Source of the DNA: Hyalella azteca | Lineage: Eukaryota > Arthropoda > Malacostraca > Amphipoda > Hyalellidae | Direction: 5' to 3' | Assembly (NCBI RefSeq): GCF_000764305.2 | Contig: NW_025943838.1 | Coordinates: 1 to 64,000 of the forward strand | Length of the DNA stretch: 64,000 nt | Shown here: one piece after another, positions 1-10,100 of the stretch | How positions within the stretch are numbered: the first letter of the stretch is position 1 | Layout: each line of letters begins with the position of its first letter | Notes under the pieces: generated by a model | Told to the model about the DNA's origin: nothing | What the model saw: only the letters and a program-made list of their open reading frames with translations | The model's database searches: none | Program-made: the position numbers and the translations under genes

Positions 1-465
1 TAATTGCAGGCGGAAGCGGGAAGTGATGGCCTACGGTAATTGCGGTGCATCAACCTTTGTCATTTGTTGACCTCAAAAATGCAACTTTGCAATGGAAATT
101 TTAATATTACGAATATTCCTTGACGATGAATAATTACTATACGAACTTTCTATATGTAGTCATTATTTCTCTATCATTTTAATTTAATATTTTTGTTATT
201 ACTGACAATCCATAGTATTCGTACCTTTAATTTGTTTACTAAAATAGATTATTATTCTGATTATTAACTAAATAAGTTAAATATTCCTACTCATGTACCC
301 GATGGCGAATATCGCGCAGCTCTTCATGTTTCATTTCAGCTTAATTAGAAAAATCAACAATACTCGAGGCGTCCACAGAGTGGGGCTATACAACTGTACA
401 TACAATCATGCAGGCTGTATTATAGGGCCACGCATCAGCACAGTTGTCCTGCTATTAACCTGGCT

Positions 466-473
466 TATAAAAG
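466..473 (+). promoter_or_regulatory. Candidate TATA box upstream of left astacin-like exons
   Basis: TATAAAAG sits in a stretch (about 420-560) that is better conserved between the two block A copies than its surroundings. The counterpart is at 20645-20652. The first coding exon starts about 1.3 kb downstream, so a non-coding first exon and an intron would be needed. No transcript evidence is available. Confidence 0.25.
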
Positions 474-1065
474 CTTCTCGCCGCTGCCATCTGGCCACTG
501 TTGGGTCACACTGCCTCGTTGACACCGACGCTTCTCCTCACTCCATAGTAATTCTCACTTTCGATTTCACGCAGTGGTTCGATCGTGCGTCTTTAGGTTC
601 GAGCACTCACAGTGAGTGTGATTGGTTTAATACATCAATAGTATTCCATGTCCATATAAATGCTAACTGTTTGTCGGTATACGATATTTGTCCACAAAAT
701 TAAAAAAATTAGTTGAATTCAAGCAAGGATTTGATAACTATTGTAAAATGCACTGGCCTGAATCGTCAATGAGATTTTGCATTGATTTTAGTTCAAAGAC
801 GGAAGTTTCTAGCTTTTGACAATTGTCAAGATTTTTTTTAGCCATGCCCATTTTACTGTTATATTTGGACAGGACGTTTTGAATTACCATTTAAAAAAAT
901 TAAAATTACCATTTAAAACGTACCATTTGGACGTTTTAAAATACCATTTGAGTAACTGCCATCATATGATGAATTTCTCTAGTTACGAGTTCATTTTTAT
1001 TCATTGATGGAGACTACGAATAATCCATTCTCTAGTCGGTGACAGTGCGATCTAACATACCAATC

Positions 1066-1680
1066 CACTGGTGGATGACTGTGCTGTCCAATGTTCCAGT
1101 CCACAAGTGTATGACCGTGTGGTCTAATATTCCATTCATGCGACGTATGACCGTGTGTTCTAATATTCCGTTCATGTGACGTGTGACCGTGTGGTCTAAT
1201 ATTCCATTCACGTGACGTATGACCGTGTGGTCTAATATTCCATTCATGCGACGTATGACCGTGCGGTCTAATGTTCCATTCACGTGACGTATGGCCGTGC
1301 GGTCTAATATTCCATTCACGCGACGTGTGACCGTGTGGTCTAATATTCCATTCATGCGACGTATGACCGTGTGGTCTAATATTCCATTCACGCGACGTGT
1401 GACCGTGTGGTCTAATGTTCCATTCACGCGACGTATGACCGTGTGGTCTAATATTCCATTTACGCGACGTGTGACCGTGTGGTCTAATGTTCCATTCACG
1501 CGACGTATGACCTGTCTCTTATACACATCTAGATGTGTATAAGAGACAGACGTATGACCGTGTGGTCTAATATTCCATTTACGCGACGTGTGACCGTGTG
1601 GTCTAATGTTCCATTCACGCGACGTATGACCGTGTGGTCTAATATTCCATTCATGTGACGTATGACCGTGCGGTCTAAGG
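1066..1680. repeat. 36-bp minisatellite, about 16 units
   Basis: The unit reads like TGACCGTGTGGTCTAATATT followed by a CCATTC-rich half ending in CGACGTA; neighbouring units differ mainly in ACGCGACG/ATGCGACG/ACGTGACG. Because 36 is a multiple of three, long spurious reading frames stay open on both strands (12-residue repeats). The array is broken by an adapter sequence at 1512-1549. The right block A copy has only one or two units (about 21255-21330). Confidence 0.95.
1512..1549. other. Nextera mate-pair junction adapter (artefact)
   Basis: Two transposase mosaic ends lie head to head: CTGTCTCTTATACACATCT followed directly by AGATGTGTATAAGAGACAG. This is the circularisation junction adapter of Nextera mate-pair libraries. 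It sits inside the 36-bp array, with repeat sequence on both sides. It is a library artefact left in the assembly, and any protein translated across it is false. Confidence 0.98.
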
Positions 1681-1783
1681 ATCATCATTTATCTTTTTAT
1701 ATCAAATTTCAGCTTATCATTTAATCACGAGGTTGTCGTCGTTGTGATTGGTTTTCTTGAGAACCGCGCTCTCTGCCACGAAG

Positions 1784-2463
1784 ATGGTGGTGACGGCTAA
1801 GCTCTTGCTTCATCTGGTGTTCGTATTCCTCCTCATCCACGGAACGCAGGTTTGTTGTGCACGCATATTTCCATGTACTCATTATCCCAATTCTCATTAA
1901 AATCACATTCGACCATAGTTAAATCACCAAAAAATTTTGCATTCGATATTTTACGTAATTGAATCATATAATTTTTATAGATTTCCCACTGATATCTAAG
2001 CCTCATGTAATGTTGGGAAATATTTCCCAGAGCAAATAAATAATTAATCGCAGAATCTATCAGTCAATGTCAATTTCAAAATTCTGCGGACATAATTTCC
2101 CAAAACTTCTCGATTAATGTGACAAATATTACATCATTCCGAATTTATCGCTTCGTTAAGGCATCTCCGTAACATCAAGCTAATTGTTATCAACATTTCA
2201 TCGCGCAGGGCGTGCCTGTAGAAGGCATCTCCGTAACATCAAACTAATTGTTATCAACATTTCCTTGTTCAGGGCGTGCCTGTAGAAGGCATCTCCGTAA
2301 TATCAAGCTAATTGTTATCAATATTTCATTGCGCAGGGCGTGCCTGTAGAGGATGGCCCTGCCCTCGTAAGAGGCCCAAGCCTCCGCAAGATCGTCACTT
2401 TTGACTGGGACCTCTGGCCTCTGTGGTACGGAGAGCGTTACGTCGCCTACAGGTTCGGCGACG
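1784..2463 (+). pseudogene. Truncated astacin-like gene copy: signal-peptide exon and exon 2 only
   Basis: Exon 1 (1784-1849) encodes a 22-residue signal peptide starting MVVTAKLLLHLVFVF and ending at a phase-0 donor (CAG|GTTTGT). Exon 2 (2337-2463) encodes 42 residues from GVPVEDGPAL to YRFGD and ends in phase 1 at a G|GTCAGT donor. Both match the exons at 21429-21497 and 22091-22217 of the downstream gene; exon 2 appears identical. No later astacin exon follows, because duplicated sequence ends at the N at 2487. It is either a partial duplicate that cannot make an astacin or an assembly duplicate of the same gene. Confidence 0.7.
2159..2350 (+). repeat. 64-bp tandem triplication carrying the exon 2 splice acceptor
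   Basis: Three consecutive copies each hold an intron end, the CAG acceptor and the first codons GGC GTG CCT GTA GAA/G. The upstream acceptors (about 2210 and 2273) lead into a frame that reads GVPVEGIS and soon hits TAA; only the last acceptor (exon start 2337) opens into the full exon. The right copy has two units (about 21978-22105). Confidence 0.85.
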
Positions 2464-2486
2464 GTCAGTTAACCTAACTTTAGATT

Positions 2487-2487
2487 N
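2487..2487. other. Single ambiguous base at the block A breakpoint
   Basis: This is the only N seen in the window. Similarity to 20279-22240 runs up to this base and not beyond, which suggests a scaffold join or an unresolved polymorphic junction. Confidence 0.8.
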
Positions 2488-4274
2488 ATTTATCCTCGTA
2501 GAGTTTTGTTAAGGGACCTAAAACCCACCTCCCTTTGAGGAGCTGTCACAAAGTCATTTTTCGACGCACAGGGACGATACTTATATCGTTCGATGCGCAA
2601 GAAAACAACCTTTAAGATGAGATAAGAAACAGAAAAACTCAACATTTTCAAATTTTAGCTAGGTCGGTCCCCTTAATGCAATGTTTACGTACATTCATGG
2701 CACAAGAACTGACTAGTATTCAGCAATTGATGACACAAGTTGCTTATATTAACCAATATGGTTGTAACAGGCAGACTATAGTAGTGTTTGCTCCCAGGTA
2801 ACCCTGGTTGTTCAGGTTTATCGCTCTTAGGTTTTAAGTTCATCAACTGATGCGAGAAGAGCTCGTTTTAGTGTCGAACATTTTGTTCAGTAACTTAGTT
2901 GGATTAGCCAGTTAATATTTTATTGTTGTTATTGTTATGGTTGTCTTTAAGCTAAACTATGAGTTAATAATGCTGATTTTCGATGGTCGCAATTAAGAGT
3001 GAATGACATTTGAGACCGGCTGCACAGTCAAGGAGGGGAATCTGATCTTTATTTATGGCAGTGTATATTTTTTCAGTGCCAATTTTATTCCATCATTCCA
3101 TGGTTCGTTTATGGATTACGGTATATCCATTTGTTCCATGCTTTTCAATTCAGACTGTTGAGCTCTGAAGCTCAGCTGAAAAATTTTGTATATGAGATCG
3201 TGTCAGTGGCATGATTTTTATTGCCTATTTATTATCTGCTATCATTCCTAATCCTATCATGTATTTTCCGTCCTCAATGCTATTCCTACCTACCTGCCTG
3301 TTAACTAGAGTTTTACGTATTAGACAGAGGGCTGAAAGTAACCAGGTATCTAGTCAGTTAGGAATCATCATTATTATTCTGCTTCATCTATGCATTCCTT
3401 GGAAATTTAATCTTTCATAGGTTAAGCGTTTTCCTCTCTTCTCTTGGTAGGTGAAATTAAAAAAATGTTCCCGTGTTTGATGTCTGCCAGCATCTATTTG
3501 AAGATGGATTTCAATTTCCTTATATCAATGATTAACTTGTATTGATAATTTCCTTGTACGTGCAATTTCATTGTATATATCTTGCTCATCCCTTGACTGG
3601 AAGTCTCTCTTGTCAAGTACTTATTTTTTGTTTCAGAGCGCTCTTGTAGTTGACAATGAAATTTAGAAGAAAATATTCCCGGCTAGACTTCCATGAGTTT
3701 GCAGTTCGCACCATGTACACATTTTTATAATTATTATTATATACGGTAGTTCTTAACCTGGCGTATTCGCCGGTACATATCATGTATGTAGAACCTGACT
3801 TCCCTCGTTCCTATGCTTGCAAGCGTACGATATTATATTTTGTACGTGAATAATTTTCCCCGTTCGAGTCATATCAAGCAGAGCAGTAGGGGATTTAATC
3901 ATAAAACTCATAACATAACAACATAACTTAAAACACAAAATCATAAACTTAACCATCTGCAAAATAGGGAGGCTGGAACTGACCTGGTCGTGTGAGACCA
4001 AGACTGGGAAACGACCTGCCTATAGTTTGTGTAAGTGAAATATTATTATTATTATTATTATTATTGTGTGGTCATGATCTCTACTTTCCTCGCACCGTGT
4101 GGCCACCGCTACATCTACGGCACTTTTCCCCTCTTGAGGCTTCACTTTCTTTGTATGATTTGTAAAATATAGATTCAAATATTGATTTTCCAGTACCAGT
4201 AGAATGTAAGTCGTGATTTATTGAACTTCATGATTTCAACGGCATTTGTTTGCTTGTGTAGTTTAAGTATGTGA

Positions 4275-4905
4275 AACATGATTTATTGTGTTGGTATTTT
4301 TTGCGTGATTCTGATTATTTCCGGTGGCGAACTCTTAGAGAAGAACGCTACACGCTGAGAAATCGCTACGCTGGCACGCTGGGACGCTTACACAAGTTAC
4401 AGTACCTATGCAGATACATAGGTACTAACTCCTCTGATTTAATTATAATCTGGGATCGTTATATCAAAACTTGCTCAAGTAAACGTAGCGGCCTATGTAC
4501 ACGTAGCGGCCGATTGGTCGTCTGTGACTGGTGGGTTTGCCTGAAAAGCCGGTACTTCATAGTTGGCGGATTTATGAACTATTTTCGGTAGTATGGCCCT
4601 TGGCCTCTTAGACCACATGAGCGCTGCCCATTGCCCAACTCATCATGAATCATTTACGTATCCTGGACACTACGACGCAAAAATATTAGAAATTTAAAAG
4701 CGAAGAAAACTCCACAAAAAATTCAGCATTTCACTATTGAAAACGTTTCGGAGACCAGCTCCATCGTCAGTTCGATTAATCTAGAACAAATACAGTCAGA
4801 AAATTAATAAAGTTTGGAGTCATAAGGAAACAAAAACAACAGAAGTTAAAACCTAAATTTACAGGCAAAGGGCGAAATATTGTTTTAAATGTTAACCCAG
4901 CATCT
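4275..4905 (-). mobile_element. Insertion with a Penelope-like terminal motif
   Basis: Present in the left block B copy and absent at the matching point of the right copy (about 16134), so the right copy gives an apparent empty site. On the - strand it carries CTGACGATGGAGCTGG, then CTCCGAAACG, then a T-rich tail. A related stretch is found at 61609-61700 (+). This arrangement recalls the hammerhead-bearing ends of Penelope-like retroelements. No reverse transcriptase is visible, so at most it is a fragment. Confidence 0.45.
4744..4770 (-). ncRNA. Hammerhead ribozyme-like core
   Basis: Read on the - strand: CTGACGA (the CUGANGA box), a stem II hairpin in which GGAG can pair with CTCC around a CTGGT loop, then GAAAC. 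These are the conserved core elements of a hammerhead ribozyme in the right order and spacing. Helices I and III were not resolved with certainty, so activity is unproven. Penelope-like elements of many animals carry minimal type I hammerheads of this kind. Confidence 0.45.
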
Positions 4906-4970
4906 TCATTCACCTTTTATATTTCTGACTGGCACGGGTGATTAAATTTTTTCCATTCCGAACAACAATT

Positions 4971-5559
4971 AAGTGAAGTGGAGTGATCAAAATCTGAGTT
5001 GTGCTCAGGCTGGGAGGTGTGCTACCTGCATACCCGAAGTCTTCAAATCAAATTAAAAAAAAATCAGTAGTGGCTAGCTAGTAGGTGCTTGCACTTGACA
5101 AGGTAGGTAGGTAGTGTTGGTAGTGACTTAGTGTTAGAAGTTAGAGTGTGCTGTCTTAGACTCTTAGTTACCTAGTGCTTAGCATGGTTGAAGTATATAG
5201 TTGTTCAACCACGAGTGCTTTGTGTTGTGGTATGTCAGGAATCATGAGAGTTGAGAACTTGAGAGTCACTGAGTCAGTTGAATTCATGTCGCTGCAGCGC
5301 TAGACCGAAAATATCGTAGATAATTTTTTTTACTAAAATAATTATTGGAATCAAACCAAGCGCTAGTCTCCGCTAGACAGAACGTAGGCCTACTACAATA
5401 TATGACCTTCATATTACTCTCTCGAAGACTTGTTAGACTATGAGAGGCAGGAGCCAGCAATTTATGGTGAGTGAAGCTAGAGTATAGACCTATATTTTGC
5501 ATGTTTCAATTCAAGTTTAATTTAGCTAGTAAAAAAATGGCATCATTTGTAAAAAAAAA
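4971..5559. other. Non-coding stretch, nothing recognised
   Basis: AT-rich sequence with TAG/GTAGGTAG-rich low-complexity DNA around 5070-5170. No gene, RNA or clear repeat was recognised. Confidence 0.5.
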
Positions 5560-6770
5560 GTGGTCTAAGTTACCCCATTTTACGGTATGTAATGTATGTA
5601 ATGTTAGATATTTGATAGCTTAATTATTTCTTTGTTTGCTCAAAATTTTCGAGTTTAGCGCCTTTCGTGGCCAGTTTACCACCCGTAGGCCGTAGCTCCT
5701 ATTTCCAGTCGAAATCGATTTTCACAATGGCAAAATTTTAATGTTGCAACTTGCAATTGCAAAGTTGCAAGTGACATTAATAAACTTGATGGTCAACTTT
5801 TGGGAGGCTTGAAAATTTGAGTGAAATAGAGTAGTGTAAATCAGTTTTGTATCCTTGATGTTGATGACTGACTAATTATTATAACAAGATCTTTGGAGAC
5901 CTAGATTGGAATTTTCTTACTTATGGATGAATTTTCATGGCTTCGAACTTCCAAGTTGAAAGTTATGCTACATAAATACGATTTTTACATTAATGCCACA
6001 TTGCCACTATTTGTAGCTTTGTAACATTCAATTAGATTTGCTGCTAGAACCTTTTTACGCCATGTTGGAGGACTGTCCTAAATCCTGATTTACCCCACTG
6101 TCCCCACCCATCCCATATGAATAACCCCATATGACAGTAAGTCAGAAACATTACTGGACAAGGGTTAGAGATGCACTAAACTAATGCACTAATTTTTCGA
6201 TAAGTGAATGTTTTTTCACTGAGCAAGGTAAATGTAATCAAAATTCTTTGTTGTTAATCAACTTTTTTGTTAACTGGAACCTTTGCTAACTGAGGTTCTA
6301 TTGTAAATGCATTTTTAAGGGTGTCTCTACTCTCTAATTACCCCGTAACCCCGGGGAGGTGTCCCGAGTAGCCCCGCCGTGCGGAAATGGCTGCCATTTT
6401 TTTAATGAGATAGGCAAATTCTGTCAATTACGTTTTCAATCTGACACCTGTGTGCAACTTTTATGTAAATAAAATTTTTTAATACGGTGAATATTTTTTT
6501 TGCTCCAGACCTTAGCAGAGGTACTTTTCCAAAATTGCACTTTTCACACTTTTTTTCAGCGATTTTTTAGAGATAGTAAATGTTTGATTTCATGACTAGC
6601 TTTATACATAATAGATAGTAAAAATGTTGAAGTTTATGCTACTATTTTTAGTTTTGCAATATTTTGATTAGTTTAGCTGCTACAACATTTTTACAAAATG
6701 TCGGAGGCGCGTCCCGATTTACCCCGCCCGTCCCTTTTTACCCCGTTTGACAGTATATACTATATATTAT
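5560..6770. repeat. Degenerate repeat with TTACCCC-rich blocks
   Basis: Related pieces recur: GTTACCCCATTTTACGGTA (about 5570), a GATTTACCCCACTGTCCCC block (about 6085) and GATTTACCCCGCCCGTCCC to TTTGACAGTATA (about 6715-6755). The stretch before 6110 and that before 6735 also share GCTGCTA-AAC-TTTTTAC. This looks like an old mobile element or its duplicated end, upstream of the SLC35B3 start codon. Family unknown. Confidence 0.35.
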
Positions 6771-7183
6771 GGTGGTAAACTTTAATCTATCATCTTCATA
6801 ATTAGATTTTTACAATCATTGGTCAATGATTGAGTGTGGACTGACCAGGACTGTGATAGCCACTTGTTCAAGACCTAGAATCAAGGTTTGAATTGTGACT
6901 TTTGCATGAAATCTGTCTAGTCATTAGTGACCAGATGTGTCATGCTGAATAACCAGCTGTTTTTATTTTTAAAATATGAAATTTTTTTCCTCCCACAGAC
7001 TCAGACTAAAACAATTCTAATCCTATAATTTTAAATCTGATTTTTTATTAATGTCAGTAGAAATTTTTCTAATGGCAAAATTTATATATTTTCAGAATTT
7101 ACTTAGTGTTAAGAGGAAAGCTCATCATGAAATTAAGTATTTTCTTTGTTTTTAGTTGTTGATGTTTAATTTCTTGACTAAGC

Positions 7184-10100
7184 ATGGCAGGAGGAAGACA
7201 GTTGGATGAAAAAAGCTCTGCTGTCTCCATTCGCCTATTAGATGATGAACTTGATAAAGAAAAGTAAGTTGTTTCTTGTTAAAGTTATTTTGATAGAATG
7301 TGATAAATAAATTGAAAACTTGAAGAAAAATTTCCTTAAAATTTCTGGAAACCAGATATATTTATATCATTTAAATATATCTAAATATTTATAACATAAA
7401 AAATGATTCTTCAATTTTTAAACATGAGTAAAATTTGAGTTTTATTTTCCATGCAATATATATGTTTGAATGTTTTTTTTTTTTTATTTGCATAGAGATA
7501 AGCAAGCAATGAGAGTGAGCAATGTTGTTTTAGAGCAATGAGATAAGGCACAACAGTAATAACAGGATCCAGGATAACATAATTCTGAAGTTGTAGAGAT
7601 TATTGAATCCTGGCAATAATACGCTAATAGTGCCTAATACTTTGGGACACTTGTTGTAATTGCCCATCCTGGTAGTGGCGACTAGGTAAGGGAGGGGGTG
7701 ATACGTCAGTTTTTCTGGGCACTTTGATGCCACTGGTATTTCCACGAACATCATTGGCTCGCTGACCCGTCGGAACCATTTTTGCATTACACAACACCCT
7801 GGACAAGCCAGGTACTCATTTATCAACCAGAGTTGGATGAATGGCTGAGTTGACCATGAGCTGAGCTTCCCAGAATAACACGTCCTCAGTAAGACTCAAA
7901 CCCAGGAGCTGGGTGCGAGAGACAAAGTCTCTCACCACTGCACCACCGCAGCTATCCACCCTATCCTAAATGTTGATGGTCTTTGGGACACTTGCCCAAT
8001 CTTGGCAACATTTGACCAATCTTGGCAACATTTGACCAATCTTGGCAACATTTGTATTTCACATAAAAGAGATTGAAACATTGCATCCAAAATAAGTTTT
8101 GACTTTTTATCATACTTAATATTAAAGTGAATGTGCATATATACTTCATGTATATGTATACTACCTATATACTTCATATAGGTACATCAGAAAAAGACTT
8201 GTGATTGAAGGATTTAGAATTGCTTCTATTTTTTAGATTCATGTTTTTTTAAGATGGGTTAGTATGAATTTTAAGCAGTTGCAGGGTATAAAGTTCCATC
8301 AAATGTTTTGCAGGGAGAATGTACCCAGCTTGCTTGGTCTTCCTCTAGTACAGTTCTCCACAACTGTACGCTTCATAATCTGCTCGGTGGCCATCTTTAT
8401 CTTCTATGTTCTTTATGGCTGCATGCTGGTGAGTGTTCTACTGCAAGTGCAATGAACCTTACATCAGAACTGATTGATCAAATTTTGACTGCATTTGCTC
8501 TGTAAACTCCACCAAGACTGTTTAGCTATTCAGCTGGCAGTTCCATGTGACATTATTGAGTTCATTGGGTAGTATAAGTTGAAGTGCTCTCTGGATTTTA
8601 GTGCTAACATTTTGAATAAATTGCTCTTTGGCTTTTGAAAATTTATATTGTGATAGCCAAAGTAAGGGCATTATCCTCACTATGAGGGGAATACCGTAAT
8701 TAATATATACCGTAATATGCAAATGAGTGCCTTATTAACAGTACAGCTCAACCACTTATTTAGCATTCCTCAACAGTTATGTATATAAACCATCAATTAA
8801 TGCTGATGTGGCAAAACCAGCTATGGAATAACACGAGAATAAAATTTGAATTTCTGGGAGGATACGGTAACATAAAAATTATTTTTAGTGCTTATTTTTA
8901 GATACTGTTCATCAAGCTGTGATCCACTACTATCGCATTCCCTCTTAGCAGTAGTACCACATGGTAAAACAAAATTGCCACATAATTTGACATAAATAAA
9001 ATTTTCTCAGTTGAAAAGGGCTGGTGAAAACTTATTTGCCATAGGTACATTCAAGCCCTCTACAAGTCCAGGCTTCACAGTTGCCTACTTTCAAGATCAG
9101 TTCTAACACAGCAGTCTTGCATTGATGGTCTTTAAGGCTATGGTGAAAAAATACAGTGTCCCAATATTGTGTAACCTGTAAAGCAAGCTTTTATTATCAT
9201 CAAATCAATTTGTTTTTAGATTTTGGGAGACAAAATGTAAGATAAAAGATATGTAAGTAAATTTTAATAAAGCTCAGATTATTCAAAAGAATCTCGCATG
9301 TTATGCTGAATTTTGAACCATGCTATGTATGGTGATACCTACCATACCATATGGTTACCACTAGGATGATTTGAGGACAAATATCATCACATAGGTAGGT
9401 ACCTATATTATGCAGGTCTCATTCTCTGAATGAAATCTTAGGCAAGCTTAGGTATATTATACAACAATGGAAATGACATATTTTCTGAAGATCAACTCTA
9501 GCTATGTTACTTGCATTAGCACATAATTTTAAAAGCCAATACCTCCCTATAAATTTTGTTCTTAATTCACACATTATTGCTTGATTTCTACATGGTGTTC
9601 AATTTGGATTTTTCACTCATTCATCTATGTGTTCCAAATTTTTGGTGGATGTTGCTCCACTAATCTAGTTGCTGAAAAGAGCTTTTCCCCTCAATGCAAA
9701 TAAATACTTTGAAGTAATGGAACATTTGTCTACAGGAGTTTGTGTTCCGTGTGGAGGGTTTACGAGACCACGGATGGTTTGTGACGCTCATACAATTTGG
9801 GTACTACAGCTTATTTGCTGTCATGCAGCTTGCTGTGTCTAGGCAATCTGTAAGGACTAAGTGAGTAATCAAATATCACTTATATGTATGAAAAATCTGC
9901 TTGAATATAATCATGGATAAGATTATTTATTGATTTGCTATCTTCATTTATTGTTTATAGGTATTATGCTTTAATTTAACTTGAAAATTATTTTGACTTT
10001 CTCAGATTTTTTTCCTAAAATAGAACTTGTTCTTTGCTCACATTCCATCCAAGATTCAATGAAAAAATTGAACAGATGAAATTAAAAATTGACGGATTGC

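Larger units (their letters stand above)
118..2486 (+). repeat. Segmental duplication block A, left copy
   Basis: This stretch matches 20279-22240 in the same orientation, with many substitutions and indels. It contains a TATA-like motif, a minisatellite, a signal-peptide exon and the following exon of an astacin-like gene. Similarity stops abruptly at the ambiguous base 2487. The left copy carries a large minisatellite expansion that the right copy lacks. It may be a real local duplication or two haplotypes assembled in series; the sequence alone cannot decide. Confidence 0.9.
2673..4970 (+). repeat. Segmental duplication block B, left copy
   Basis: Matches 14431-16203 in direct orientation. 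Divergence is uneven: about 2673-3740 shows many differences, while about 3750-4274 and the last ~65 bp are nearly identical. The left copy has an extra ~630 bp (4275-4905). The right copy has an extra ~120-bp inverted-repeat element (15212-15331). No gene was recognised; a 73-codon frame on the - strand (3780-4001) is identical in both copies but looks like non-coding sequence. Confidence 0.9.

Noticed and set aside
293..703. 136-codon frame, with a 130-codon relative at 20472-20864
   Set aside because: It overlaps the TATA-like region, the two copies differ by non-conservative changes and frameshift at the end, and no family is recognised; probably upstream DNA of the astacin-like gene.
1032..1688. 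Long repeat-encoded frames on both strands of the 36-bp array
   Set aside because: They exist only because the repeat period is a multiple of three, and one crosses the adapter artefact.
3780..4001. 73-codon - strand frame, identical at 15644-15865
   Set aside because: Identity reflects the recent block B duplication; composition is not coding-like.
7932..8177. Frames overlapping the 22-bp repeat and SINE head
   Set aside because: They lie in an SLC35B3 intron and consist of repeat DNA.
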